From: Beroe forskalii
Taxonomy: Eukaryota; Ctenophora; Nuda; Beroida; Beroidae
DNA: 64,000 nt
Assembly: GCA_011033025.1 (NCBI GenBank)
Contig: WFMF01000048.1
Span: 496,001 to 560,000, forward strand
Reading direction: 5' to 3'
A program made the translations under genes and the position numbers. How positions within the stretch are numbered: the first letter of the stretch is position 1; the number at the start of each line of letters is the position of its first letter. The notes under the pieces were generated by a model. The model was not told the origin of the DNA, searched no databases, and saw only the letters and a program-made list of their open reading frames with translations. Of this stretch, positions 22,097 through 34,000 are shown piece after piece.

Positions 22097-25000
22097 CTGC
22101 GGGACTTAGCGAGCTGCCTGATGAAATCACTCCTGCACTTCTGCCTGAACTCCTCCGGGGACAAGTCCGCGAACTTGTTCATGCCGTAGATTGCAGTTCC
22201 CTGCTCCTTCCGGTTCATTTCCTCCCATTGCAACATGTTCTGGTAAACAAGGAAATATTGAGGCAAACGAGTGAATATTGAGGAAAACACATTAAGTAAG
22301 GAAAACAAGTAAATATTGAGGAAAACAAGTAAATATCGAGGAAGAAAAACAAGTTAATTCATTTTACACAAAAAACATGAACATCAATTGTCAAAACAAA
22401 GAGTGGTTCTAAACAAATCAGCTGATAATAAGGATTTGAATGATAACATTGTTCTTTGTGGAACTATATTCTAAAAAGTAAAATTGCACACAAACTTGGA
22501 AAAATAACGTCGAACCTGCAACATATAAAATACCAAATATAACATACAAATGCAAAAAAATCTTCAATTTTTATGGGAACTCGTTTGGTTGCTATGGACG
22601 TCCTAGCAACCGAAGAATCTCAGACTCCGCCATTCTTTGGTTATTCCCGCCCTGGCCAGGGCGGTAACCCCCCGCGGTAAAAAGAAAACTGGCCAGGGGT
22701 AGGAAACGACCGGTTACAGTTTTTCGAAAATTCCGGTTTCGGTTTCGGTTTCGGTTTACCAATTTATGGAATGTCGGTAACGGTTACGGTTACGGTTTGC
22801 CAAATTCATTAACGTCGGTTACGGTTTCGGTTACGGTTAGTAACAGCCAAAAACCGCGGTTACGGTTTCGGTTACGGTTTGCTCAAATTAACGGTTTTTA
22901 TTCGGTTCGGTTCGGTTAGTGGACATTTTAAAATCTTTGACTCAAAATTTTAAATAGTCTATCCTATAGTAGTGAAGTACCTATAGTAGTACCTATATTT
23001 GTCGATAAACATAATATTATACATTATGCAAACTGTACCAAACGAGTTACAACATGCGAACTGCTGCCTCTCACTCTAAATATCATGTTAACTTCAATAT
23101 CTTCTATAGTTCTATCCATCCAGTGTATTCGAGTTGTTATTGGTCGGCTAATATCATCGAGTGGCGAAGCCACGAGATGATATCAGCCGACCAATAACGC
23201 TCTTATTTTCCAACACGCAAGAACCTTTAACCAATAGCAGTTCGTTCAATACCTTATCGGACATAATTATCACGGACTCTAGTTTCACGGACATAAAACT
23301 TTACGGACATTAATATTCACGCTCGATCCAACCACCTCAAATTTTAAGAAATCTTCAAAATACTCGGCTCGACTTCTCCCGTTTCCTTCCACGACTTGAT
23401 TACTTACTTGAAGATTTTTCCCTCCCCATTGGCCTTTTTGTGTATACAAAAAGGCAATAAGGAGGGTTGGTAGAGATCGTGGTCTGGGAAGGTTAGAAAT
23501 AGGATATGTGTATATCAGGTCGAGGTTTGCAATACAACTACTGTAATTTCTGGAAAGTGCCTGGATTTCTCCTTTATAATATCAGTCGCGAAAATGTCTC
23601 TCCGTCCCTCCGTGTCCCATTTTCACAAAATGTTCAAAATCACGAATTTCTCAATTTTGGAGATGTCGATTATCAAAAACGTAAATCTTTTAGGCTGACC
23701 AGGCCCATCCATTGCCACATATTGCTCGAACTCTCCTAAATTATGATAAGTTCTAAATTAAATTAAATTAATTAAAAGGGCTGATGAAGATTTCGTGTCT
23801 GAAAATCTTAGGACTGAGTTGGGCTATGGATTGTAGGAAAAGGCTTCGGTTCTGTACTTCGTTAAGTGCCAAAGTCAGTCAATCAGTCAGTCAATCAGTC
23901 AGTCAATCAGTCAGTCAATCATTCAGTCAATCAGTCAGTCAATCAGTCAGTCAATCAGTCAGTCAATCAGTCAGTCAATCAGTCAGTCAATCAGTCAGTC
24001 AATCAGTCAGTCAATCAGTCAGTCAATCAGTCAGTCAGTCAATCAGTCAGTCAATCAGTCAGTCAATCAGTCAGTCAATCAGTCAGTCAATCAGTCAGTC
24101 AATCAGTCAGTCAATCAGTCAGTCAATCAGTCAGTCAATCAGTCAGTCAATCAGTCGGTCAATCAGTCAGTCAATCAGTCAGTCAATCAGTCAGTCAATC
24201 AGTCAGTCAATCAGTCAGTCAATCAGTCAGTCAATCAGTCAGTCAATCAGTCAGTCAATCAGTCAGTCAATCAGTCAGTCAATCAGTCAGTCAATCAGTC
24301 AGTCAATCAGTCAGTCAATCAGTCAGTCAATCAGTCAGTCAATCAGTCAGTCAATCAGTCAGTCAATCAGTCAGTCAATCAGTCAGTCAATCAGTCAGTC
24401 AATCAGTCAGTCAATCAGTCAGTCAATCAGTCAGTCAATCAGTCAGTCAATCAGTCAGTCAATCAGTCAGTCAATCAGTCAGTCAATCAGTCAGTCAATC
24501 AGTCAGTCAATCAGTCAGTCAATCAGTCAGTCAATCAGTCAGTCAATCAGTCAATCAGTCAGTCAATCAGTCAGTCAATCAGTCAGTCAATCAGTCAGTC
24601 AATCAGTTAGTCAATCAGTCAGTCAATCAGTCAGTCAATCAGTCAGTCAATCAGTCAATCAATCAGTCAATCAATCAGTCAATCAGTCAGTCAATCAGTC
24701 GCGAAAATTACCAACGTGCGGCTAATTTATACACCAAGCCTCGAAAGTTGGAGACACCGCTATTATACAGCATACATTATGTGCGTTGAGCAAATAGCTG
24801 TCGTGGTCAGGCATGAATACTGATCTTGTGCGATTAAGATGATAATGCTTTCATTAAAATTCACTCTCTCTATTCTATTTGTAAAAATTGTCCTTTAAAG
24901 CACCTCGTAGGTGTTTGGGTGATATCGGATAAATAGAATTAGATAATTTACCATATCATCTCTAGAACGTTATGTAATCCAAAATTTCGAGCATCAGTCA

Positions 25001-28000
25001 TTTCATGACGGCGAAACATACACAGGTTTCCAATTTTCCAGTGATTTCAATCATTATGTTCCATTTTAAAGATAAATAACCGAAAAAGAAACCGGAAAAA
25101 ATAAATAATTTTCCCGGTTTCGGTTTCGGTTTCGGTTTCCAAATTTGAAAAAACTCGGTTCCGGTTCGGTTCGGTTTTTTTGGATTCTGTCCAGCTCGGT
25201 TTCGGTTTCGGTTTCGGTTGGCCAAAAAGGGCCGGTTAACCGGTTTTTCGGTTTCGGTTCGGTTAACCGGTCGTTTCCTAGCCAGGGGTATAAGTTAGAG
25301 ATTTGAGTGTCACAGGGTGATATAAGAATACTATATTCCCGCCCTGGCCAGGGCGGTAACCCCCTGCATATCAGAAAAATAAAAAGAAATAGAGAGTCGA
25401 GACCTATCTAGATCGATTCGTCGTAAAATTTTAGGTCTAGGACAACCGTTCTTATCGATACGCGTATACTTAGATCGGGCGCTACAGTAACGTAACTGGC
25501 CAGGGCTATATATGAGAGAATTCGGTGTCACAGTACTAATTCCCGCCCTGGCCAGGGCGGTAACCCCCTGCATATATGAAAAATAAAAAGAAATAGAGAG
25601 TCGGGACCTATCTAGAACGATTCGTCGTAAAATTTTAGGTCTAGAACAACCGTTCTTATAGATACGCGTATACTTAAATCGCACGCTACAGTAACGTAAC
25701 TGGCCAGGGCTATATATGAGAGAATTCGGTGTCTAATACAGTCAAAATTGGATTTAAAAGTGGACAAATTCTACACCAAGCGATTTTGCATGGATTCTAT
25801 AGTTTTTTGCATGAAAAATCGATCTAACAACTTTCCACACCCCTCCGGAGTGTGGAAAGTGCCGAAAAATCGATTTTTAGCTGAGGCGCAGCCGACTAAT
25901 ATGTAAAAATCGTATCTCGGCTCAGGAAGGTCGTAGAGACTTCATCTTGGGTGGAAAATGTGCGTAATGAGCATGTTTATACACAATTGTTAACAAAAAT
26001 ATGCCCTCAAATGCTCAGGAACGGAGTTACGGGCGAAAAACAGATTTTTTGGGCAGGCGCAAGACCTGCATAAGGCGGATTTTGTATCTCAGTCCAGGAA
26101 GGTCGTAGAGACTTCATCTTGGGCGGAAAATGTGCGCAATGGCCATGTTTATATACAATTGTCAACAAAAATATGCCCTAAAATGCTCAGGAATGGAGTT
26201 ACGGGCGAAAATAGATTTTTGGGCAGGCGTAAGACCTGCTTAAGGAGAATTTTGTATCTCAGTCTAGGAAGGTCGTAGAAACTTCATCTTAGGCGGAAAA
26301 TGTGTGCAATGGCCATGTTTATATACAATTGTTGACAAAAATATGCCCTAAAATGCTCAGGAACGGAGTAACGGGCGAAAAACTAATTTTTTGGCAGCTA
26401 ACAGGCCTGATATAGAAGATTTTTCTATCTTGGTCCAGACATTTATTCCAGTCCTGTATGGTCCTAGTCTTAGTAAAACGGCCAGAGTCGGTTTAATCGG
26501 CCAGGCCGGTGGCAGCCATGCTGAGCATGGAGACTATCCCTAATAAGCTGGGCTAAGGGTGTGAACTCCTGGGTGGTTTTTTAGGCCACCCTACTGCCAG
26601 GGATATCCTCAGCTGAGAGCAGCCAGCCGTTCCTGGACCCCTCTGGACCGGCGGGCTGCCAACGCCCGTGGCAACAATCAGACTGCAAAGCAAGACAAGG
26701 CTTGCCTGCAATTAAGTCAGAGATCTGCCAAAGGCGGCTATAATGCACCACCTCTCTTTGTCTAGATGATTCACTGGGAGGTCTGACCCAGCCAGACTGT
26801 GTAAATATTATTCCAACCGATTGGGATTTAACTGGGCTCAATGGGCAAAGCCCGGTCCTTTATGGTGGTTAATCGTTACCTCGTTTTAGACACATTTCTG
26901 TACTCTCTTCCTACTTCCTGAGTTGACCATTCCAATTATTTTCTGCTCAGCCGGAAGTCTCTATGGGTGTACGAAATTTCATGTCAGGATACTTCATCTC
27001 CCTGTCCTGACCCTAAACATCACCCTATAACCTTACCCCGAATCCTAACTCTTACCCATACGCTAACCATTACCCTAACTCAGATCCTTACCTTTGCGTG
27101 GGGTTGAAATATTACAAGATAAAGTGCCGTGAGATGAAATGTCATGAGATCAAATGTCCGTTACCCGTCTCTTTTACTGGACAATGATTATATGAAAATC
27201 GTCTCAAACCATCGCCAAATTTCATTTTTCGCCTATAACTTTCTTCCTGAGAATTTCAGGGCACATGTTTATCCTTTTACTCTTTTATCAGCAAGTCGTA
27301 CAGAATAAACATGGCCATTGCGCACATTTTCCGCCCAAGATGAACTCTCTACAAAATAGATAGACACGCGCCTATCGGGTCCATTTTGCCATTTTGGGAT
27401 ACTGCCCGAGGGCGTAAGCCCGAGGGTGGTATCCGGTTTTGGCCCGAGCCCGTAGGGCGAGGGTCTAAACCAATATGGACCCGATCAGGCAAGTGTCTAT
27501 ATATTATAGACCCGCATGAAAACTGCAGAGGGTTCTATAACCTTCCTGGACTGAGATACAAAATTGGCCTAAGTCAGGTCTTGTGTTGGCCAAAAAATCA
27601 GTTTTTTTGCCCGTTACTCCGTTCCTTAGCATTTTAGGGCATATTTTTGTGAACAATTGTATATAAACATGGCCATTGCGCACATTTTCCGCCCAAGATG
27701 AAGTCTCTACGACCTTCCTGGACTGAGATACAAAATTCGCCTTATGCAGGTCTTGCGCCTGCCCAAAAAATCTGTTTTTCGCCTGTAACTCCGTTCCGGA
27801 GCATTTTAAGGCATATTTTTGTTGACAATTGTATATAAACATGCTCATTGCGCACATTTTCCGCCCAAGATGAAGTCTCTACGACCTTCCTGAGCCGAGA
27901 TACGATTTTTTACATATCAGTCGGCTGCGCCTCAGCTAAAAATCGATTTTTCGGCACTTTCCACACTCTGGAGAGGTGTGGAAAGTTGTTAGATCGATTT

Positions 28001-31000
28001 TTCATGCAAAAAACTATAGAATCCATGCAAAATCGCTTGGTGTAGAATTTGTCCACTTTTTACCCCTTTTTGAGGCAGATTTGACTGTATCAGGGGGCTG
28101 GCAAGCCCCCCGCGGCGGTTTGCGAGCCTGAGGGCCCGAAGGGCTCGAGGGCGAGCATTGAACGGCGAACCTTACAGTGCGAGGGCCGAAGGCCCGAGCC
28201 GCGAGCCCGAGGACCCGAAGGGTCCGAGGGTGAGCATTGGACGGCGGGCGTAACAGTGCGAGGGCCGAAGGCCCGAGGACCCGAAGGGTCCGAGGGCGAG
28301 CATTGGACGGCGGACCTAACAGTGCGAGGGCCGAAGGCCCGAGCGCGAGCCCGAGGACCCGAAGGGTCCGAGGGCGAGCATTGAACGGCGATCCTTACAG
28401 TAAACGAGCTACCGGACATCGGAAGTGAGTTTTGTTAACTTTGCTTGCCAGCCCCCAACTATATGTTTTCATGGATTGGCCATATTTCACGTTAAAATTT
28501 GAGTAAGTTCCCGTTGCCGAAATTGCACCAAAATTTGAACATCGCATGTTTAGAGGTCAAAGGTGCAACTGTCAGATCGATTTGATTAAAAATGGCCGAG
28601 TTATAACAACTTGAATATTGCCAAAACCGAGGGTGTTCTTGTTAAATTGGGTTACGACCATATCAGGGCGCTGGCAAGCGCCCGCAGCCACGGAAAAAAA
28701 CACCGAGGGCATCTGCCCGAAGGGCCGAGGGCATCCTAGAGTCAGCATCCCCGGCCCGAAGGGCCGGGGATGCCGTCCGTGAGCATCTGCCCGTAGGGCA
28801 GATGCCGAGGGCAAAACTGGCCTGTTTGGCCGAGGGCAGCCAAACAGGCCAGCAGTCCCGGCCCGAAGGGCCGGGACTGCTGGTCAGACACTCCAAAGGA
28901 GCCGGTAGTACAAGCATGAAGTGCTAAAAGTGGTAGCGGAACCGATTTTCAAGTATTGAAAAATACGTTTGCCAGCGCCTATAATATAAAAATACAGTGA
29001 TTCGCGAAAATCGCGATTTTCGAGTCGTGTTTTCAACCTGTTAAGTTAATCCGTTGGTCACGAAAATTCACACAGACGTAGTCCTTGACTCGAACAACAA
29101 AACCCTGAAAATTTCATGAAAGTCGACCGCGTCGTTTTCTCACAATTAATTCTCAAAAAAACGCTATTTTATCAAAAATTAGAAGGTATACTACGACGAC
29201 GACGCCGACAAAAATGGTGTTTGAGTGTTCTCGAAAACCAAAAGAGATAGGACCAAAATCTAAACGGCATATAAAACTTGAGAATGCCGTGTGTGTACTA
29301 GGCTATGTGAGAAATTTTTTGTCAAATCTCTTAATTGGTTAATTGACCAATTAAAGTAATTATCGCGTATAACTCAAAAAGTAAAAATGATAGCGACGTA
29401 ATTCTAACGGTATTATTTATTTAAGCTAAAATTACGTTTTATGCGATTATTTTGAGTACCGGTTGTCAACCGCTTAATTAGATAATTGGCCAATTAAAGT
29501 AATTATCGCGTATAACTCAAAAAGTTAAATTGATAGCGACGTAATTCTAACGGTTTTATTTACTAAGCTAAAATTACGTTTCATACGTTTAATTTGAGTA
29601 CCGGTTGTCAACCGCTTAATTGGATAATTGACCAATTAAAGTAATTATCGCGTATAACTCAAAGAGTAAAAATGATAGCGACCTAATTCTAACGGTATTA
29701 TTTATTTAAGCTAAAATTACGTTTCATACGTTTAATTTGAGTACCGGTTGTCAACCGCTGAATAAGATAATTGGCCAATCAAAGTAATTATCGCGTATAA
29801 CTCAAAAAGTAAAATTGATAGCGACGTAATTCTAACGGTATTATTTACTAAAGCTAAAATTGCGTCTTATACGTTTAATTTGAGTACCGGTCGTCAACAG
29901 CATAATTAGATAATTGGCCAATTAAAGTAATTACCTCGTATAACTCAAAAAGTAAAATTGATAGCGACGTAATTCTAACGGTTTTATTTACTAAAGCCAA
30001 AATTACGTTTTATACGTTCAATTTGAGTACTGGTTGTCGACTGCTTAAATATAGATAATTGACCAATTAAAGTAATTATCGCGTATAACTCAAAAAGTAA
30101 AAATGATAGTGACTTTATTCCAACGGTATTATTTACTAAAGCCAAAAATATGTTTTATATGTTCAATTTGAGTACCAGTTTTCAAATGCTTGATAAGATA
30201 ATTGACCACCTAAAGTAATTATCGCGTATGACTCAAAGAGTAAAAAATGATAGTGACTTCATTCCAACGGTATTATTTATTATACTAGAGCAAATATTGT
30301 GTTTTGTATATTTAATTTGAATACCGGTTGTCTGCAAATGCTTAATGGGATTAATTGATTATTGACCAATTGAAGCAATTATCACAACTTGAACTGATTG
30401 TCGTACGTTTTATGCCAAAAAAGAGTGATATGGATAGCCAAAAACAATTAAAAATTGTTTGGGTTTCGCAGCCACTCCAGTACCTAAAATCATAAGATTA
30501 AAAATATTGATATGAGTTTTAATCGCAGCCTGTCCGTGGCGGTGTGCTTTGGTTACAAAGAAATATCTTGGTCACGCATATGATCTTGCTGGACATCTTC
30601 ACAATCGCGATATTTTTTGTTTGGGGCATGATAAGTGTGACTTCGTGTTTCCTAACGGCCTAAAATCATGCATTATTACAGTCTAGTGGACTCATATTTT
30701 AAATTGTAATCGCCCTCAAAGTCGCTGCAAGTTGGCGATTTCAATCATCAAATAGAGATAAACGTACGATTAATTCTAGCATGCTTTCAAGCCTTTTCAC
30801 GTGAAAACACTCTTAAAAGAATGCTATAAATTATAGGTACTGTCTTAATGCGTTAACTCACGCTTAATTAGTTAATTGAAGGAGATTCAAACGGCGGTGA
30901 GATGATGAATGTTAAGTTCTGCTTATTTCTTAGTAACCAAAGCATACCGCCACGGACAGGCTGCGATTAAAACTCATATCAATATTTTTAATCGTATGAT

Positions 31001-34000
31001 TTTAGGTACTGGAGTGGCTGCGAAACCCAAACAATTTTTAATTGTTTTTGGCTATCCATATATACATAGGTATATACATACCAATAGAGAACATTTTTAG
31101 GCGAAAAGTATACCATCTTTAAACGGCTTTATCTCGGGAACCATAAAAGATACAGAGCTCATCGACCCAGCGTTGGAAAGTGGAAAGATAGAACTTGCAA
31201 TAAGTGACCTTAACAACTATTTTACGTCATTTTAATGACGTCATAATGACGTCACAAAACTTAGAATTTCATATGTCGATTTTCCCAAAATAGGCGTTTT
31301 TCAACGCAATTTTTCGGTACGAAGCTTTCGAGATAGGAAAAAATGCTTCTCCTAGCGTAGAAAGGAAATTTAATGTACTTTTTAAAAATGTGGTCGAAAA
31401 GTTCTGGGCTCCCATGCATCATTGAGATATATACGATTGTTTGAAACACTTTGACACGAAAACGTCCCGAAAAATGGCAAAAACGGTGAAGCTTGCGGAG
31501 AGAGAACGGGACCACCCCAGAACTTCATCTTTGGATATGTTGTCGGTCATAGTCCTAATTGTGTTAATGAATGGGTCTCAGATAGCTTATCTAATTTTAT
31601 GACGTAATTGTGACGTCATCAGTTATGCTAGGTAACGCGAATTTTGTACGCGATTTGACGCCAAATTTCAATATCTGAGCACAGAAAAGGGTGATATTTT
31701 TCCAAAAACCAAAAAGTTTGCTTGTGATGGTCCGCGGCGGTTTTAAGGCGTTCTTTACTTTAAAACCCATGATATGGAAAAGAACGCGACGGTTAAAACT
31801 GCCGCAACGGCACTTTTTTGATGCATCAAAGTTACGTGAATGCTGTATGTTTTATAAGTGACGTTGCAGCAGTTTTAACCGTCGCGTTCTTTTCCATATC
31901 ATGGGTTTTAAAGTAAAGAACGCCTTAAAACCGCCGCGGACCATCACAACCAAATCCTTTTTGGTTTTTGGAAAAATTAGTCACAGTATACTAATAATAA
32001 GAAGAAGAAGAAGATGATAATTTGGGACCCAATTTAAATCGATGAGATCTCAAGTTCCACAAATGGTAGAGACATGATCAAGGTCAGGTTTTGTAGATCT
32101 AAGATGGGAAAATGTAATAGGCTATAAGAGAAGTTCTGGTGACGTCATTATGACGTCATTATGACGTCATCAACTTAGCGAAATTTTACTGCTTTTTTAG
32201 CGAAAATAGGTCGTTTTCGAGCGCATTTTTCACTAAGAAGGAAAGGAGATAGCTTCTTGATTTTTCCAAATAGGTGTTAGCAAATTTAAAGAGCTTTCAG
32301 AAAATCATATGGACTATTGGTCTATCTCGATTTTTCATCGAGATCTACGCGATTTTCTAACGTGCGGTAAACAATCGATGTCGAAAATTTAGGACAAAAG
32401 TTAAATGAGTGCAATGTCAAGAACTGCGACTTATCTTGAAATGAGACCGGTCAAAATATGTTGTACTAAGGCGGAATTTACTTATAGGCTATATTGGAAG
32501 TTGCTTTGAGCCTATTTGGGTGCTGTGATGACGTCATCAAAATCGCGTAAAACCACTAAAATAGCATATTTTGCGATAAAACGCTATTTTGCGCTACTTT
32601 GAACATCTCTAACTCAGAGAGTTTTCATCGGAATATGTTTTACCTCGATATTTTGCTTTCAGACCTCGAGATTTAGCTATAAAACGAGTTTCAAGGTGAT
32701 CGGTCGAAATATGTCGTCATGCGAAGCCTCTAAAAATTGAGCCGCAAAATGGTTGAAATTACGTTAATGATGAAAAATTGTACTTTAGCCTTATTCTGTG
32801 ATACGATGACGAACTAATGATGGTTTCCTCATGTCTTTCAGTGACTAAATGTGGGAAATATACGATGAAATAGTGAATCACGTGAGTTCACGTGGACGTT
32901 TTGTAGAAATTAGGGGATTTCAAGAAAATGATATTTACGCACGATTTTCGACTTGATTACGTTGAAATGAGTTCAAATACGACTAATGTACGTGAAATTA
33001 GATCTGGGTGCTACATTTCAGCACGTGAGTTCACGTGGACGATTTGTAGAAATTAGGGAATTGGTCAATTCTAGTAATTCCAAGTTAGAATAACGTTGTT
33101 TCGGACTGCGTGAGGTTTAGTTACATTGGTTCCAACCGAAAGACATGGACTGACGTCACCGAATCAGCAGGGGGTTACTACGACAACCGTCTCGGTTTTG
33201 GAGAGTATATCATATAATAAGATGATGATAATTTGGGACCCAATTTAAATCGATGAGATCTCAAGTTCCACAAATGGTAGAGACATGATCGAGGTCAGGT
33301 TTTGTAGATATAAGATAGGAAAATGTAATAGGCTATAAGAGAAGTTCTGGTGACGTCATTATGACGTCATTATGACGTCATCAACTTAGCGAAATTTTAC
33401 TGCTTTTTTAGCGAAAATAGGTCGTTTTCGAGCGCATTTTTCACCAAGAAGGAGTGGAGATAGCTCGAAAATTTTGAAAAATCGTTAGTGGGGAATTTAA
33501 AGAGCTTTCAGAAAATCATACGGATCATTGGGCTATCTCGATTTTTCATCGAGATATACGCGATTTTCTAAGGTGCTGTAAACAATCGATGTCGAAAATT
33601 TCGGGAAAAACTTAAACGAGTACGAGATGTCAAGAACTGCGACTTATCTTGAGATGAGACCGGTCAAATTATTTTGTACTAAGGCGGAATTGTCTTATAG
33701 GCTATATGGGAAGTTGGTTTGAGCCTATTTGGGTGCTGTGATGACGTCATCAAAATCGCGTAAAACCACTAAAATAGCGTATTTTGCGATAAAACGCTAT
33801 TTTGCGCTACTTTGAACATCTCTAACTCAGAGAGTTTTCATCGGAATATGTTTAACTTCGATATCTTGCTTTTACACCTCGAGATTTAGCTATAAAACGA
33901 GTTTCAAGGTGATCGGTCGAAATATGTCGTCATGCGAAGCCTCTAAAAATTGAGCCGCAAAATGGTTGAAATTACGTTTATGGTGAAAATTTGTTGTAGT

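Larger units (their letters stand above)
22700..25280. mobile_element. hAT-like element with perfect 8-bp target duplication
   Basis: Ends are TAGGAAACGACCGGTTA and TTAACCGGTCGTTTCCTA. The duplicated target GCCAGGGG occurs exactly at 22692-22699 and 25281-25288. Both ends hold arrays of GGTTTC/GGTTAC hexamers (22725-22915 and 25110-25255). The interior carries another dispersed repeat, a hairpin and a long octanucleotide microsatellite; no transposase frame is seen. It sits in the cathepsin intron and splits an older 204-bp repeat. Confidence 0.88.
25739..28087. mobile_element. long-inverted-repeat DNA element at a TA site
   Basis: CAGTCAAA ends in inverted orientation, flanked by TA at 25737-25738 and 28088-28089, consistent with Tc1/mariner/pogo target choice. 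Each arm is about 650 bp and contains three copies (left) and three (right) of a 170-bp module: 'CTCAGGAAGGTCGTAGAGAC', 'GCAATGGCCATGTTTATATA', 'AAATATGCCCTAAAATGCTC', 'GAACGGAGTTACGGGCGAAA'. The spacer (26400-27215) holds GC-rich sequence of unknown origin and a telomere-like CCCTAA stretch. No transposase frame. It lies in the cathepsin intron. Confidence 0.75.

Noticed and set aside
23778-23815. Hammerhead-like CTGATGA...GAAA core
   Set aside because: Stem II could form, but stem III mispairs at the second or third base pair and the sister repeat at 4567 does not keep the core.
23784-24789. Two 300-codon frames rich in SQSV/NQSV
   Set aside because: They are translations of the AGTCAATC microsatellite; no start context or unique sequence supports a protein.
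25331-25684. 117-codon minus frame with two similar halves
   Set aside because: The halves are the two copies of the 204-bp non-coding repeat.
28090-28917. Minus frames rich in Ala/Pro/Arg
   Set aside because: They follow the GC palindromes of two MITEs and show no conserved domain.
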